A DNA stretch of 11,463 nt from UBA1724 sp016302315 (GCA_016302315.1 JAEDNW010000080.1:1-11463), one strand, 5' to 3'; positions 1 to 7,529 are shown, numbered from the stretch's first letter. Made by a program: numbers and translations. Notes: generated from the letters alone by a model not told the origin.

Positions 1-59
1 TCCCTGGGCGGCAACCGGGCGGGCAGAGAGGAAAAAGGGCATTATCTTGCCTCCATTTA

Positions 60-102
60 CTTTCCTTTTTTCCTTCCTCTTTTTTTCCTTCCTCTTTCCC
101 CC
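60..102 (+). repeat. 43-base uninterrupted homopyrimidine tract in the gene leader
   Basis: Every base from 60 to 102 is C or T. The tract contains a direct repeat of TTCCTTCCTCTTT at 70-82 and 85-97, and TCCTTCCT is its own mirror image, so the tract has mirror-repeat character. It lies directly before ATG 113, where no Shine-Dalgarno is visible. Pyrimidine-rich leaders can bind ribosomal protein S1, and such tracts can also form triplex DNA. Both roles are inference here. Confidence 0.8.
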
Positions 103-112
103 ACGGTTCGCC

Positions 113-3100
113 ATGCGGTTTCTTTCTTGCCTTGCGCTTTTTTCCCTGTTGGCTTTTCCCTTCGCCCTGATGGCCGAGGTCGCCCATCGGGAGGTGTACT
201 ACGCCGGAGAAAATGCCAGCTACTTTGAGACGGACTTCCCCTGGGCTGAGGAGAACATGAAGCTCTTCCAGGACTTCCTCCTGCGCCATGTGCCCGAGGA
301 GAAGGCCACGGAGATTCGCCTGCGTCCCCTGAACGAGGGCAATGCCAATTATCCCTTCTCCCTGGCCTTTCCCCGGGGAATCCAGGCTTGCCAGAAGATC
401 ATCTTCCGGCTGCGCAATCTGGGAGACAAACCCCTGGGGTTCCACCCCGGCTGGCTGACTTCCCGGGAGGGCGTGGTGGGCACCACCAACTACTACGGAT
501 GGTATTTCCATAACCAGCCCGACCTCCCCGCCGACGGAGAGTGGCACGAATACGCCTTCACCGTGGCGCCCGAGGCCATCGGAGGCAACGGCCCCGAAGC
601 TCTCTCTCCTCTCCCTCTCTTCCGCCCCTTCGGAAAGTTCGTCTTCTGGATGGGCCCCGTGAACCCCGGGGAACTCATCCACATCCAGATTGGGGAGATC
701 CGGGGGGAGGATGAGGCGCCTTGCCAGGGAAAGGTGCAGTGGGAGGGGCCTCTTCCGGAGAATCTGGTGGCGGGGGAGGAGTTTCTCCTGCCGGGCTTCC
801 GGGCGGAATTCCAGGGGAGGGCGCCTCTCCTGGCCAAGGCCAGGCTGACGTTGTGGCGGGAGGGCCAGGATCCCTCCGTGCCTCCTGTGGCGGTGGAACT
901 GGAGGATGTGCAGCAGCAGGGAATGGTCTGGAGCCGGGAGGCCGCTCCCCTGCCCCTTACCCCCTTCCTGCGGGAGGGAACCTATCGTCTTCGTCTGGAA
1001 TGCGGCGAGGCGGAGCTGGAAAACATGGAGTGGACCGCCCAGATCCAAGGGAGACATCCGGAGCTTCCCTCGATGTCCGTGAGGCCCTGGAAGGGACGCC
1101 CCACCATTTTCCACGGGGAAACCCCAGTGCCTGGCGTTATGCGGGCAACCTATACCACCGAAGGGCCCGAAGGCATCCGCGTCTTCTCCCAGGCCGGCGT
1201 GAATCTCTTCGGATTCTGCTCCACGCCCACAGAAGGGGGCTACGGCTTGGAAACCCTGACGGAATATGCCCCGGGAAAGTACGACTACGCCCAGTTCGAT
1301 AGCCGGATGCGAAACACCCTGGCCGTCAATCCCGATGCCATGGTGATCGTCCGACTCTATCTCCACGCCCCCCTCTGGTGGACCGCCGCCCACCCGGAAG
1401 AGGTGGCCATGGTGGCCAATCCCTTCGACAAGGAAACTCCCCCCGCCCCCTTCGTCTGGTATCAGGGACGCCCCGTCCCCTCCTGGGCAAGCACCCTCTG
1501 GCGAGACTACACGGAGACCGGACTGCGAAACCTGATCCAATTCCTCCGGGAAAGCCCCTATGCCGACCGGGTGGCCGGCTTCGTCTTGGCCAGCGGACAC
1601 ACGGAGGAATGGATGGAGTGGGGCAGCTTCGACAACCGGGTGGGAGACTATTCCCGGCCTGCCCAGGAAGCCTTCCGCCGCTGGCTGACCCGGAAATACG
1701 GCAGCGACGAGGCTCTGCAGAAGGCCTGGGGCGATCCCCAGGTGACCCTGGCCACCGCGACTATGCCTCTGCCCTGGGAACGCTTCGCCGCCAACTACGC
1801 CGGGGTGCGTCCCCTGGGCAGCCCCGACGCCCGACGCCATGCGGACTACCTTCGGTATCACAGCGAGAATGTGGCCGAATGCATCGAACGCTTCTGCCGC
1901 GTGGTGAAGGAGGCCTCGGATCACCGTCTTCTGGTGGGGGCCTTCTACGGATACTACGTGGAGCTGGCCGGCTCCATCCCGCTGATGAACTCGGGACATT
2001 TGGCCGTGGGAAAACTCATGGAGTCCCCTTGGCTGGACTTCCTCTGCAGCCCCACGGGCTACCAGTTGCGCCAGGTGGGGGGCGACGGACTCTCCTATCC
2101 TATGGGCGCCGCCGACACTCTCCAGCTCCATAACAAGTTCTGGTTCGTGGAAAACGATATCCGCACCTACGACACTCCCAATGTGACCCTGGGACGCCCC
2201 GAAACGCCTGAAGGAGATGTGCTGCAGCAGAACAAGGAGGTGCTCCACAATCTCCTCTCCGGCATGGCCCAGTGGTGGTTTGACGTGGGCCACATCCACT
2301 TCCACTCTCCTCTGCTGATGGACGCCATCGCCGAACTGGCCCGGATCTCCCGGAAAATCACCCTGGAGTATTCCCGGGAGAGTGTGGCCCAGGTGGCCCT
2401 GGTGCTGGACGAGGCCTCCCTGGACTGGGTGACCATGAGCTGTCCCCCCATCCACTTCGCCGCCCTGAAGAACCAGAAGATCCTGGCCTCCATGGGCACG
2501 CCCTACGAGGTCTATCTGGCCTCGGATCTGGAACGCCTCCCCCCACGCCTCCGCCTCCTGATTCTCCCCACCTGTCTTCAGGAAGACCCCCGCCAGACGG
2601 AAATCCTGGGCCGGCTGAAGGCGGAGGGACGCAGCCTCCTTTTCCTGGGCACCCCCGGCATCATTCCCGCCCGGGAGGATTCCACCCCCACCGAGGCCGC
2701 CCAAAGAATGACCGGACTCCCCCTGGAATACCGTTTCAACAGCAGCGGCCCCAGCAAAATCCATCTCCTGCCCCAGGAGGGATGGCTGGAACGGGGAGAA
2801 GACGGCACCGGATATCCCGCCAGCAGCTGGCAGGCAGGAGAGGGAGAGTATATCCTGGGCCGGCTGGTGAAAAACACCCCGGGCCTGATCCGGCTGGGCC
2901 GGGATGTCCCGGGAAACACCGTCGCCGGAGCCCTGGAAAACCCCGCCGGCGGATTCACCGCCTTCTGCAACGCCTTCGCTGTGCCGGAACCCCTCCTGGC
3001 CGCCCTGATGCGCCGCGCCGGCATCCACCGCTATCTGGAAACCGGTGACCAGGTCTGGGCCTCCCCCGAAGTACTCGCCGTCTGCGTGAAGGAGGGCGGA

Positions 3101-3244
3101 GAGAAGCGCATCTCCCTGGCAGACAGGGCAATCCGTCGTGCCACGGATCTGGTGACCGGGGAGTCCTTCCCCGTAGACGAAGAGGGCATCTTCTATGTCT
3201 CCTTTGAACCCCTTTCCACCCGGGTCTTCCATCTGACCCCCTAA
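113..3244 (+). CDS. Secreted GH42-like (clan GH-A) glycoside hydrolase
   Basis: This 1043-residue protein probably hydrolyses glycosidic bonds of an external glycan; the substrate is unknown. A signal peptide spans residues 1 to about 21 (MRFLSCLALF..., ending ALMA before EVAHRE). Residues about 20-210 look like a beta-sandwich carbohydrate-binding-type module, and about 225-325 an Ig-like module. A TIM barrel of GH42 style follows (about 330-740): an APGKYDYAQFD motif, NPDA-VIVRLYLHAPLWW, then FRRWLTRKYGSDEALQKAWG, a hallmark of GH42-like proteins. Candidate catalytic residues are the glutamates of TEEW (E498/E499) and E680 in WFVENDIRT. After about residue 740 comes an alpha/beta domain (LRLLILPTCL near 815) like the GH42 middle domain, then a short beta C-terminus. 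ATG 113 is chosen because it gives a clean signal peptide. TTG 47 in frame would add 22 hydrophobic residues encoded by a pyrimidine tract. Neither start has a Shine-Dalgarno. GH-A membership is fairly secure; the exact family is not. Confidence 0.72.
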   Translation: MRFLSCLALFSLLAFPFALMAEVAHREVYYAGENASYFETDFPWAEENMKLFQDFLLRHVPEEKATEIRLRPLNEGNANYPFSLAFPRGIQACQKIIFRLRNLGDKPLGFHPGWLTSREGVVGTTNYYGWYFHNQPDLPADGEWHEYAFTVAPEAIGGNGPEALSPLPLFRPFGKFVFWMGPVNPGELIHIQIGEIRGEDEAPCQGKVQWEGPLPENLVAGEEFLLPGFRAEFQGRAPLLAKARLTLWREGQDPSVPPVAVELEDVQQQGMVWSREAAPLPLTPFLREGTYRLRLECGEAELENMEWTAQIQGRHPELPSMSVRPWKGRPTIFHGETPVPGVMRATYTTEGPEGIRVFSQAGVNLFGFCSTPTEGGYGLETLTEYAPGKYDYAQFDSRMRNTLAVNPDAMVIVRLYLHAPLWWTAAHPEEVAMVANPFDKETPPAPFVWYQGRPVPSWASTLWRDYTETGLRNLIQFLRESPYADRVAGFVLASGHTEEWMEWGSFDNRVGDYSRPAQEAFRRWLTRKYGSDEALQKAWGDPQVTLATATMPLPWERFAANYAGVRPLGSPDARRHADYLRYHSENVAECIERFCRVVKEASDHRLLVGAFYGYYVELAGSIPLMNSGHLAVGKLMESPWLDFLCSPTGYQLRQVGGDGLSYPMGAADTLQLHNKFWFVENDIRTYDTPNVTLGRPETPEGDVLQQNKEVLHNLLSGMAQWWFDVGHIHFHSPLLMDAIAELARISRKITLEYSRESVAQVALVLDEASLDWVTMSCPPIHFAALKNQKILASMGTPYEVYLASDLERLPPRLRLLILPTCLQEDPRQTEILGRLKAEGRSLLFLGTPGIIPAREDSTPTEAAQRMTGLPLEYRFNSSGPSKIHLLPQEGWLERGEDGTGYPASSWQAGEGEYILGRLVKNTPGLIRLGRDVPGNTVAGALENPAGGFTAFCNAFAVPEPLLAALMRRAGIHRYLETGDQVWASPEVLAVCVKEGGEKRISLADRAIRRATDLVTGESFPVDEEGIFYVSFEPLSTRVFHLTP

Positions 3245-3276
3245 TCCCCCCGCATTCCCCTCTCTTTCCCTAAATC

Positions 3277-5148
3277 ATGACTGCACAGACCGAAGTGTTG
3301 AAGCATCGCTGGGCCCAGCTGGATCTTGCCCGGCAGATGGAATCCCTGGCGTTCATCCGCCAATTCATGGAGCTGATGGCCCAGGCGGGATACACAGGCA
3401 TCCTCCTTTATTTGGAGGATCGCATCCGCACCGCCTCCTATCCCTGGCCAAAGGACGGCACCTGCTATACCCCCGAGGAAATCCGCTCCCTGGTGGAATA
3501 CGGACAAAAGCTGGGACTGGAATTGGTGCCCTGCGTGGCGACCCTGGGCCACGCCGAACGCTTCCTGGCTCATCCGGAATTAGTGGAACTCTCCGAACTC
3601 CAGGGAGATATGGGTGGACGGTTCGGCTGGGGCAAAAAGCAGACCTTCTGCCCCACCCATCCCAAGTTCTATCCCTTCCTGCTGACTTACCTCAAGGAGG
3701 TGGCCGAACTCTTCCCCTCTCCCTTCTTCCATGCGGGACTGGATGAATTCTGGGATTTCTGCCTCTGTCCCCGCTGCCGGGAAAAGGCTCCGGATTTCGC
3801 CGCCCAGGAGGCCCTCTTTGTCCAGCATGTGGAGACGGTGCGCCAGGGGCTGGAAGCCTGTGGCAAGACCATGATGATGTGGTCCGACATGTTTGAATAC
3901 TATCCCCGGGCCCAGGAAAAGATTTCCCGGAAGGTGGTGCTGGTGGACTGGCAGTATCAGGAGGATGTGCGGCGCTATGTCCACCATCTCTTCGATGTCT
4001 TCTCCGAGGATCGCCAGGCCCTGAACCAGAAGCTGGGCTTCGTCAATTTCGTGGCGCCGGCGGATATGACATACCGCAACGGGGAATCCCTCCTGGCCAG
4101 CGTCCGGGGAAAAGGCGCCTCCGGGTTCATCCAGACTTCCTGGGAAAAGAAGGATATCTATCTCTATCACAGCCTCCCCATTTTCGTCTACAACGGACTG
4201 CTGGCCTCCGGCATGGCCCCGGAAACGGCTACCCGCACCATGATGCAAAAGGTCTTCGGCACGGAGGATCCCCTCCTGACCCAGGGCGTGACTCTGGCGC
4301 TGACCCTGGGAGGAGGACGACACTTCCAGCGCTTCTCCCGGACGCGCCTCCTGACCCGGGATTTCCGGGGACTCCCCCTGAAACTCTGGGAGGGCTATGA
4401 GGCCGCTTCTCTCCTGCTCCGGGAACGGCAGGGAGAGGTGACCACCGGGATGGGAAGCCTCGTCCTGACGGACCTCCTGGATACCCTGGAGGAGGAGCGG
4501 CTGGCCGCCCGCCTGGCCAAGGAAATCCACCATGCGGTGGACGGACATCCCCTGGATCAGGCGGGATACCAGGAGGCCCTGGACGGACTCCGGGCCCTGC
4601 TGGATCGTCGCTGCGCACGCTGGCAGACGTGGCGGCCCAGCGTGGAAGGGGAAGATGCTCTCCGGAAGCAGTGCCGGAAGGTGCTGGAGGAAGTGGCAGC
4701 CATTCCCGCGGAGCTGGCCAGCGGACATATGGTCCGTCTGCGCATCTGCGCGCCGGACGGCTATACGGTGGAGAATCTGGCGGTGAGCCTCCAATATGAG
4801 AAGGAGGGTCCCTGGCACACTCTCTTCCGGGGCGGCGTGAAGCCAGAGGATCTGAACCACGCCCTGGCGGAGTTCTTCCTTCCCTATCGTCCTCCCTGCC
4901 AGGGCAAGCCCCGGGCGGTGAAGGTGGAGGCCGCGGGCATGGGAGGCGAGGGAATCTGCCATGTTCAGGTGGATGGACGCGCCCCGGTGGCCATCCTCGG
5001 CGTTCAGGGCTGGGTGCAGAATCCGGAACATCTCCTGGTGGACAATGTGAATTTCGCCTGGATGGGCAGCCAGTCCACCCAGGAGGCCTACTTCCATGCC
5101 CCCCTGGCGGAGATGGTCAACGCGGTCACTCTCCTGCTGGAGGAGTGA
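3277..5148 (+). CDS. GH20-like glycoside hydrolase, tandem copy 1
   Basis: This 623-residue protein has a GH20-like TIM barrel, so it is probably an exo-acting beta-N-acetylhexosaminidase-type enzyme. Near the N-terminus are RWAQLDLARQM and CYTPEEIRSLVEYGQKLGLE, then LGHAERF (G91-H92, like PGH of GH20). FHAGLDEFWD follows, with D156-E157 matching the GH20 Asp-Glu pair; the family motif is H-x-G-G-D-E, here with Leu for the second Gly. Right after it comes a cysteine cluster, CLCPRC (C162, C164, C167). MMMWSDMFEYYP near 200 and SGFIQTSWE near 285 fit later barrel strands. Residues about 370-480 look helical and about 485-605 look like a beta-sandwich module. There is no signal peptide, so the protein is probably cytoplasmic. 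It starts 32 bases after the GH42-like gene, and its leader is pyrimidine-rich without a Shine-Dalgarno. Activity and substrate are inferred. Confidence 0.75.
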   Translation: MTAQTEVLKHRWAQLDLARQMESLAFIRQFMELMAQAGYTGILLYLEDRIRTASYPWPKDGTCYTPEEIRSLVEYGQKLGLELVPCVATLGHAERFLAHPELVELSELQGDMGGRFGWGKKQTFCPTHPKFYPFLLTYLKEVAELFPSPFFHAGLDEFWDFCLCPRCREKAPDFAAQEALFVQHVETVRQGLEACGKTMMMWSDMFEYYPRAQEKISRKVVLVDWQYQEDVRRYVHHLFDVFSEDRQALNQKLGFVNFVAPADMTYRNGESLLASVRGKGASGFIQTSWEKKDIYLYHSLPIFVYNGLLASGMAPETATRTMMQKVFGTEDPLLTQGVTLALTLGGGRHFQRFSRTRLLTRDFRGLPLKLWEGYEAASLLLRERQGEVTTGMGSLVLTDLLDTLEEERLAARLAKEIHHAVDGHPLDQAGYQEALDGLRALLDRRCARWQTWRPSVEGEDALRKQCRKVLEEVAAIPAELASGHMVRLRICAPDGYTVENLAVSLQYEKEGPWHTLFRGGVKPEDLNHALAEFFLPYRPPCQGKPRAVKVEAAGMGGEGICHVQVDGRAPVAILGVQGWVQNPEHLLVDNVNFAWMGSQSTQEAYFHAPLAEMVNAVTLLLEE

Positions 5149-5172
5149 GATCCCTCAGCGTTCCTTTTTTTT
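5137..5172 (+). terminator. Weak terminator- or attenuator-like hairpin with T8 run
   Basis: CTGGAGG (5137-5143) can pair with CCCTCAG (5152-5158) apart from one G-T wobble and one mismatch, across the stop codon of the first GH20-like gene. Six bases later comes a run of eight T (5165-5172). The stem is imperfect and the gap to the T run is long. At most it gives partial termination between two genes that otherwise look co-transcribed. Confidence 0.22.
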
Positions 5173-5194
5173 GAAACCGTGAGAATGCCCCTTC

Positions 5195-5200
5195 GAGGAG
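5195..5200 (+). promoter_or_regulatory. Shine-Dalgarno GAGGAG for second GH20-like gene
   Basis: GAGGAG lies 7 bases before ATG 5208 and fixes that start. It contrasts with the two upstream genes of the same presumed operon, which lack such a site. Confidence 0.75.
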
Positions 5201-5207
5201 ATGAGCC

Positions 5208-7073
5208 ATGCGCAAAAACGTGATGCCCTACCGCTGGGCGCAATTGGATTTGGGCAGCCAGATGGAACCGCCGGAATTTATCCGCCGCTACATGGAAGTG
5301 GCGGCAGAGGCGGGATATAACGGAATCTTCCTCAGCCTGGCAGGCCGGGTCCGCACCGCCTCTTTTCCCTATCCCCCCGATGGACAGTGCTACACCCCCG
5401 AAATCCTCCGGGAACTGGTGGCCTACGCCAAGACCCTGGGGCTGGAGGTGATTCCCTGCGTCCCCACGTTGGGCCATGTGGGACAGTTCCTGAAATATCC
5501 CCAGCTCCAGCATCTGGCGGAACTCCAGGGGGAGATGAAGGGGCGCTTCGGCTGGGGGGTCCGGGATTCCTATTGTCCCACCCATCCCCAGCTCTATGAC
5601 TTCCTCCTCCCTTATCTCCGGGAGGTGGCGGAAATCTTCCCGGGCCCCTTCTTCCATGTGGGATTGGATGAGTTCTGGGACTACTGCCTGTGCCCCCGCT
5701 GCCGGGAAAAGGCCCCGGATTTCGTCGGCCAGGAATCCCTCTTCGTGGACCACGTGGAGCGCCTCCGCCAGTGCCTGAAGGAGTGCGGCAAAACCATGAT
5801 GATGTGGTCCGATATGTTCGAATACTATCCCCGGGCCCAGGAGCGAATCTCCCGGGAGGTGATCCTGGTGGATTGGCAGTATCAGGAGGATGTGCGCCGC
5901 TATGTCCACCATCTCTTCGACGCCTTCTCCGAGGATCGCCTTGCGCTGAATCAGCGCCTGGGCTTCACCACCTTCATCGCTCCGGCGGATATGACCTACC
6001 GCAATGGGGAATCCTATTTGGCCTGCGCCCAGGGAAAGGAGGTCTCCGGCTTCATCAACACTTGCTGGCTGAAGTACGACACCTCCATGCTCCGCACGCT
6101 GCCCACCATCGTCTATAACGGCGGACTCCTCCAGGGAATGACTCCCAGGGAGGCCACCGCCGCCATGATGCAGCAGCTCTTCGGCACCCAGGATCCCCTC
6201 CTCACCGCCGGCGTGACCCTGGGCCTCACCATGGGACCCCCTCTCCATTTCACCGCCCTGAAGAAAAAGTCCCTCCTCTCTCGGGATTTCCGGGGACTCC
6301 CCCGGGGGGAGATGGAGGCGGTCTCCACCGCCCTGGCCCTCCTCCAGAGCCGGGCCGGCCAGGTGACTACCTCCCTGGGAAAGGAAATCCTCCAGGATCT
6401 CACCGATGCCATGGAGGAACGGAAGGTCGCCGATGATCTCCGCCTCCTGGTCCACGATGCCCTGGACGGACACCCCCTGGATGAGGCCGGCATCCTCCAG
6501 TGCCGGGACGCCTGGGGACGCATCCTGGAACGACAGGCCCTCCGGTGGGATGCCTGGCGGGGCTCCCTTACCGCCTGGAAAAACTTCTTCCGGGAAAACC
6601 GGGACACGCTGCTCCAGGAGGTGACCCAGACCCTCCAGGCCCTCAAGGAGAGTCGGTTTGTACGCCTCCGGCTCTGTGTGCCCGACGGCTATGTGGTGGA
6701 AAAAATCGGCGTCAGCCTCCAGTTCAAACCCGAAGGCCCCTGGCATGTCATCTTCCGGGATGGCGCAAAACCCCAGGATCTCAACCACGCCGTGGCGGAA
6801 TTCTTCCTGCCCTATACCCCCCAGGAGGGACATGAACACCCCGTGGCGGTGAAACTGGAAGCCTCCGGCATGGGAGGCGTGGGATTCTGCCATGTCCTGG
6901 TGGATGGCGCCGCCCCAAAGGAGATCCGACAAGTCACCGGACTGATCCAAAATCCCGAACATCTCCTGACGGATAACCTGAATTTCGCCTGGGCCGGCCT
7001 CCAATCCACCGCCGACGCCTACTTCCACCCCGAAATCGCCTCCGCTCTCCATTTTCTTGTGCTGGATTTGTAG
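5208..7073 (+). CDS. GH20-like glycoside hydrolase, tandem copy 2
   Basis: This 621-residue protein is a clear paralogue of its upstream neighbour. The two align end to end, with well over half the residues the same by eye and near-identical blocks such as EYYPRAQE and DWQYQEDVRRYVHHLFD. It shows the same GH20-like features: RWAQLDLGSQM, LGHVGQF (G89-H90), FFHVGLDEFWD with D154-E155 as the presumed catalytic pair, and CLCPRC (C160, C162, C165). The C-terminal beta-sandwich-like module (VRLRLCVPDGY to about NFAWAGLQSTADAYF) is also kept. There is no signal peptide, so it is probably cytoplasmic. Differences cluster near residues 280-300 (NTCWLKYDTS against QTSWEKKDIY), which may line the active site, so the two copies may differ in substrate. 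The start at 5208 is supported by GAGGAG with a 7-base spacer; M6 is an in-frame alternative. No strong terminator follows the stop. Confidence 0.77.
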   Translation: MRKNVMPYRWAQLDLGSQMEPPEFIRRYMEVAAEAGYNGIFLSLAGRVRTASFPYPPDGQCYTPEILRELVAYAKTLGLEVIPCVPTLGHVGQFLKYPQLQHLAELQGEMKGRFGWGVRDSYCPTHPQLYDFLLPYLREVAEIFPGPFFHVGLDEFWDYCLCPRCREKAPDFVGQESLFVDHVERLRQCLKECGKTMMMWSDMFEYYPRAQERISREVILVDWQYQEDVRRYVHHLFDAFSEDRLALNQRLGFTTFIAPADMTYRNGESYLACAQGKEVSGFINTCWLKYDTSMLRTLPTIVYNGGLLQGMTPREATAAMMQQLFGTQDPLLTAGVTLGLTMGPPLHFTALKKKSLLSRDFRGLPRGEMEAVSTALALLQSRAGQVTTSLGKEILQDLTDAMEERKVADDLRLLVHDALDGHPLDEAGILQCRDAWGRILERQALRWDAWRGSLTAWKNFFRENRDTLLQEVTQTLQALKESRFVRLRLCVPDGYVVEKIGVSLQFKPEGPWHVIFRDGAKPQDLNHAVAEFFLPYTPQEGHEHPVAVKLEASGMGGVGFCHVLVDGAAPKEIRQVTGLIQNPEHLLTDNLNFAWAGLQSTADAYFHPEIASALHFLVLDL

Positions 7074-7077
7074 TGAA

Positions 7078-7099
7078 ATTTGCGTAAGTTGTTGCAAAT
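7078..7099. promoter_or_regulatory. Inverted repeat ATTTGC-N10-GCAAAT, operator-like
   Basis: ATTTGC (7078-7083) and GCAAAT (7094-7099) are perfect reverse complements separated by ten bases, five bases after the stop of the second GH20-like gene. The right half overlaps the -35 element of the promoter-like sequence at 7092-7121, which would suit an operator. A related 11-mer (TTGTTGCAAAT here, TTGTTACAAAT at 7908-7918) recurs before the GH71-like gene. No regulator gene is in the window, so the role is inferred. Confidence 0.35.
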
Positions 7100-7121
7100 A
7101 AGTGTGTTATGTGCATATAAT
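7092..7121 (+). promoter_or_regulatory. Candidate sigma70-type promoter upstream of structured repeats
   Basis: TTGCAA (7092-7097), an 18-base gap and a perfect TATAAT (7116-7121) resemble a sigma70 promoter. Transcription would start near 7128 and run into the hairpin-rich region, where no long plus-strand gene is evident. The -10 box sits in a 13-base palindrome, GCATATAATATGC (7113-7125), so the match could come from the palindrome alone. Confidence 0.35.
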
Positions 7122-7161
7122 ATGCCCGGAGGGGCAAGGCCGGGCCGCCGCCGCATAACAC
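7104..7161 (+). repeat. Long-range hairpin GTGTTATG / CATAACAC with inner stem
   Basis: GTGTTATG (7104-7111) pairs perfectly with CATAACAC (7154-7161); a T-G wobble and a G-C pair extend it. Inside, GCCCGG (7124-7129) pairs with CCGGGC (7140-7145) around a ten-base loop. The nested arrangement could be an RNA structure in read-through transcripts, a DNA cruciform, or one end of a small element. It overlaps the candidate -10 box, so the promoter and the full hairpin cannot act in the same transcript. Confidence 0.45.
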
Positions 7162-7233
7162 CCCCACGGCACCCTCGCAGCAGCCCCCCCTCCGGATGAA
7201 TCCCGGCCCCCGGTAAGTCCCCAAATAGGACCC

Positions 7234-7260
7234 GAACCCCGTTTACGGGGCAAAGGATCC
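7234..7260 (+). repeat. Composite repeat, partial copy (GAACCCCGTTTACGGGG...GGATC)
   Basis: GAACCCCGTTTACGGGG (7234-7250) is identical to 7471-7487. It contains the hairpin CCCCG-TTTA-CGGGG, and AGGATC follows a few bases later, as in the other copies. It lacks the GCTAGACGGGGGTG tail and the outer TCCTC/GAGGA stem. A wider pair, CCCCCGG (7207-7213) with CCGGGGG (7265-7271), encloses it. Confidence 0.6.
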
Positions 7261-7292
7261 ATCCCCGGGGGAAACCCTTGGCGCTATCTCCC

Positions 7293-7308
7293 CCCCCGCT
7301 TGCGGGGG
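7293..7308 (+). repeat. Perfect 7-bp G/C hairpin CCCCCGC-TT-GCGGGGG
   Basis: Seven perfect base pairs surround a TT centre (in practice a CTTG loop). It lies directly before repeat copy 7320-7364. An equivalent hairpin, ACCCCC-TCTG-GGGGGT (7440-7455), lies directly before copy 7464-7511, so the pairing of hairpin and repeat is itself repeated. Confidence 0.6.
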
Positions 7309-7319
7309 ACGGGGGGAAT

Positions 7320-7364
7320 TCCTCTTGAACCCCGGTAGGGGGGGAGGATCGCTAGACGGGGGTG
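7320..7364 (+). repeat. Composite repeat copy 1
   Basis: The order is TCCTC, TTGAA, CCCC-GGTA-GGGG hairpin, GGGAGGATC, GCTAGACGGGGGTG. The stretch 7342-7364 (23 bases) is identical to 7489-7511. TCCTC pairs with GAGGA, making an outer stem around the inner C/G hairpin. The inner loop differs from the other copies (GGTA instead of TTTA) while the C/G stem is kept. Confidence 0.7.
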
Positions 7365-7404
7365 AAGCGTCAGCGGGAACCTCCGGGGGCTAGAATGTAT
7401 CCAG

Positions 7405-7429
7405 GCGGGGGCACGGGGGTGTCCCCCGC
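7405..7429 (+). repeat. G/C hairpin GCGGGGG / CCCCCGC
   Basis: GCGGGGG (7405-7411) pairs perfectly with CCCCCGC (7423-7429). An alternative inner pairing is GGGGG-TGT-CCCCC (7415-7427). It lies between the two full composite repeats. Confidence 0.55.
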
Positions 7430-7439
7430 TTTGACGGAA

Positions 7440-7455
7440 ACCCCCTCTGGGGGGT
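7440..7455 (+). repeat. Perfect 6-bp hairpin ACCCCC-TCTG-GGGGGT
   Basis: Six base pairs close a four-base loop. It sits directly before repeat copy 7464-7511, in the same place as the hairpin at 7293-7308 before the other full copy. Confidence 0.55.
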
Positions 7456-7463
7456 AGGGGGCA

Positions 7464-7511
7464 TCCTCATGAACCCCGTTTACGGGGTGGGAGGATCGCT
7501 AGACGGGGGTG
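7464..7511 (+). repeat. Composite repeat copy 2
   Basis: The order is TCCTC, ATGAA, CCCCG-TTTA-CGGGG hairpin, TGGGAGGATC, GCTAGACGGGGGTG. It shares GAACCCCGTTTACGGGG with 7234-7250 and a 23-base block (7489-7511) with 7342-7364. TCCTC (7464-7468) pairs with GAGGA, giving a two-level hairpin. Equivalent points of this copy and copy 1 lie 144-147 bases apart. Confidence 0.7.
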
Positions 7512-7516
7512 CGGGA

Positions 7517-7529
7517 GCCACAACGTGGC
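7517..7529 (+). repeat. Small hairpin GCCAC-AAC-GTGGC
   Basis: This perfect five-pair stem with a three-base loop lies just after composite repeat copy 2. A C/G palindrome (CCCCCGGGGG) follows within about 20 bases. It marks the right end of the hairpin-rich stretch. Confidence 0.45.

Noticed and set aside
47..112. TTG 47 as the start of the GH42-like gene
   Set aside because: It would translate the homopyrimidine tract into an extra Phe/Leu/Ser run ahead of a complete signal peptide that already starts at ATG 113.
5088..7097. A 669-codon minus-strand frame opposite the second GH20-like gene, and a 505-codon one at 3580-5097
   Set aside because: Both are antisense shadows of the GH20-like genes. 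They resemble each other only because those genes are paralogues.
7234..7511. CRISPR array
   Set aside because: There are only two full copies and one partial copy with irregular spacing (93 and 144 bases), strong internal hairpins, and no cas genes.
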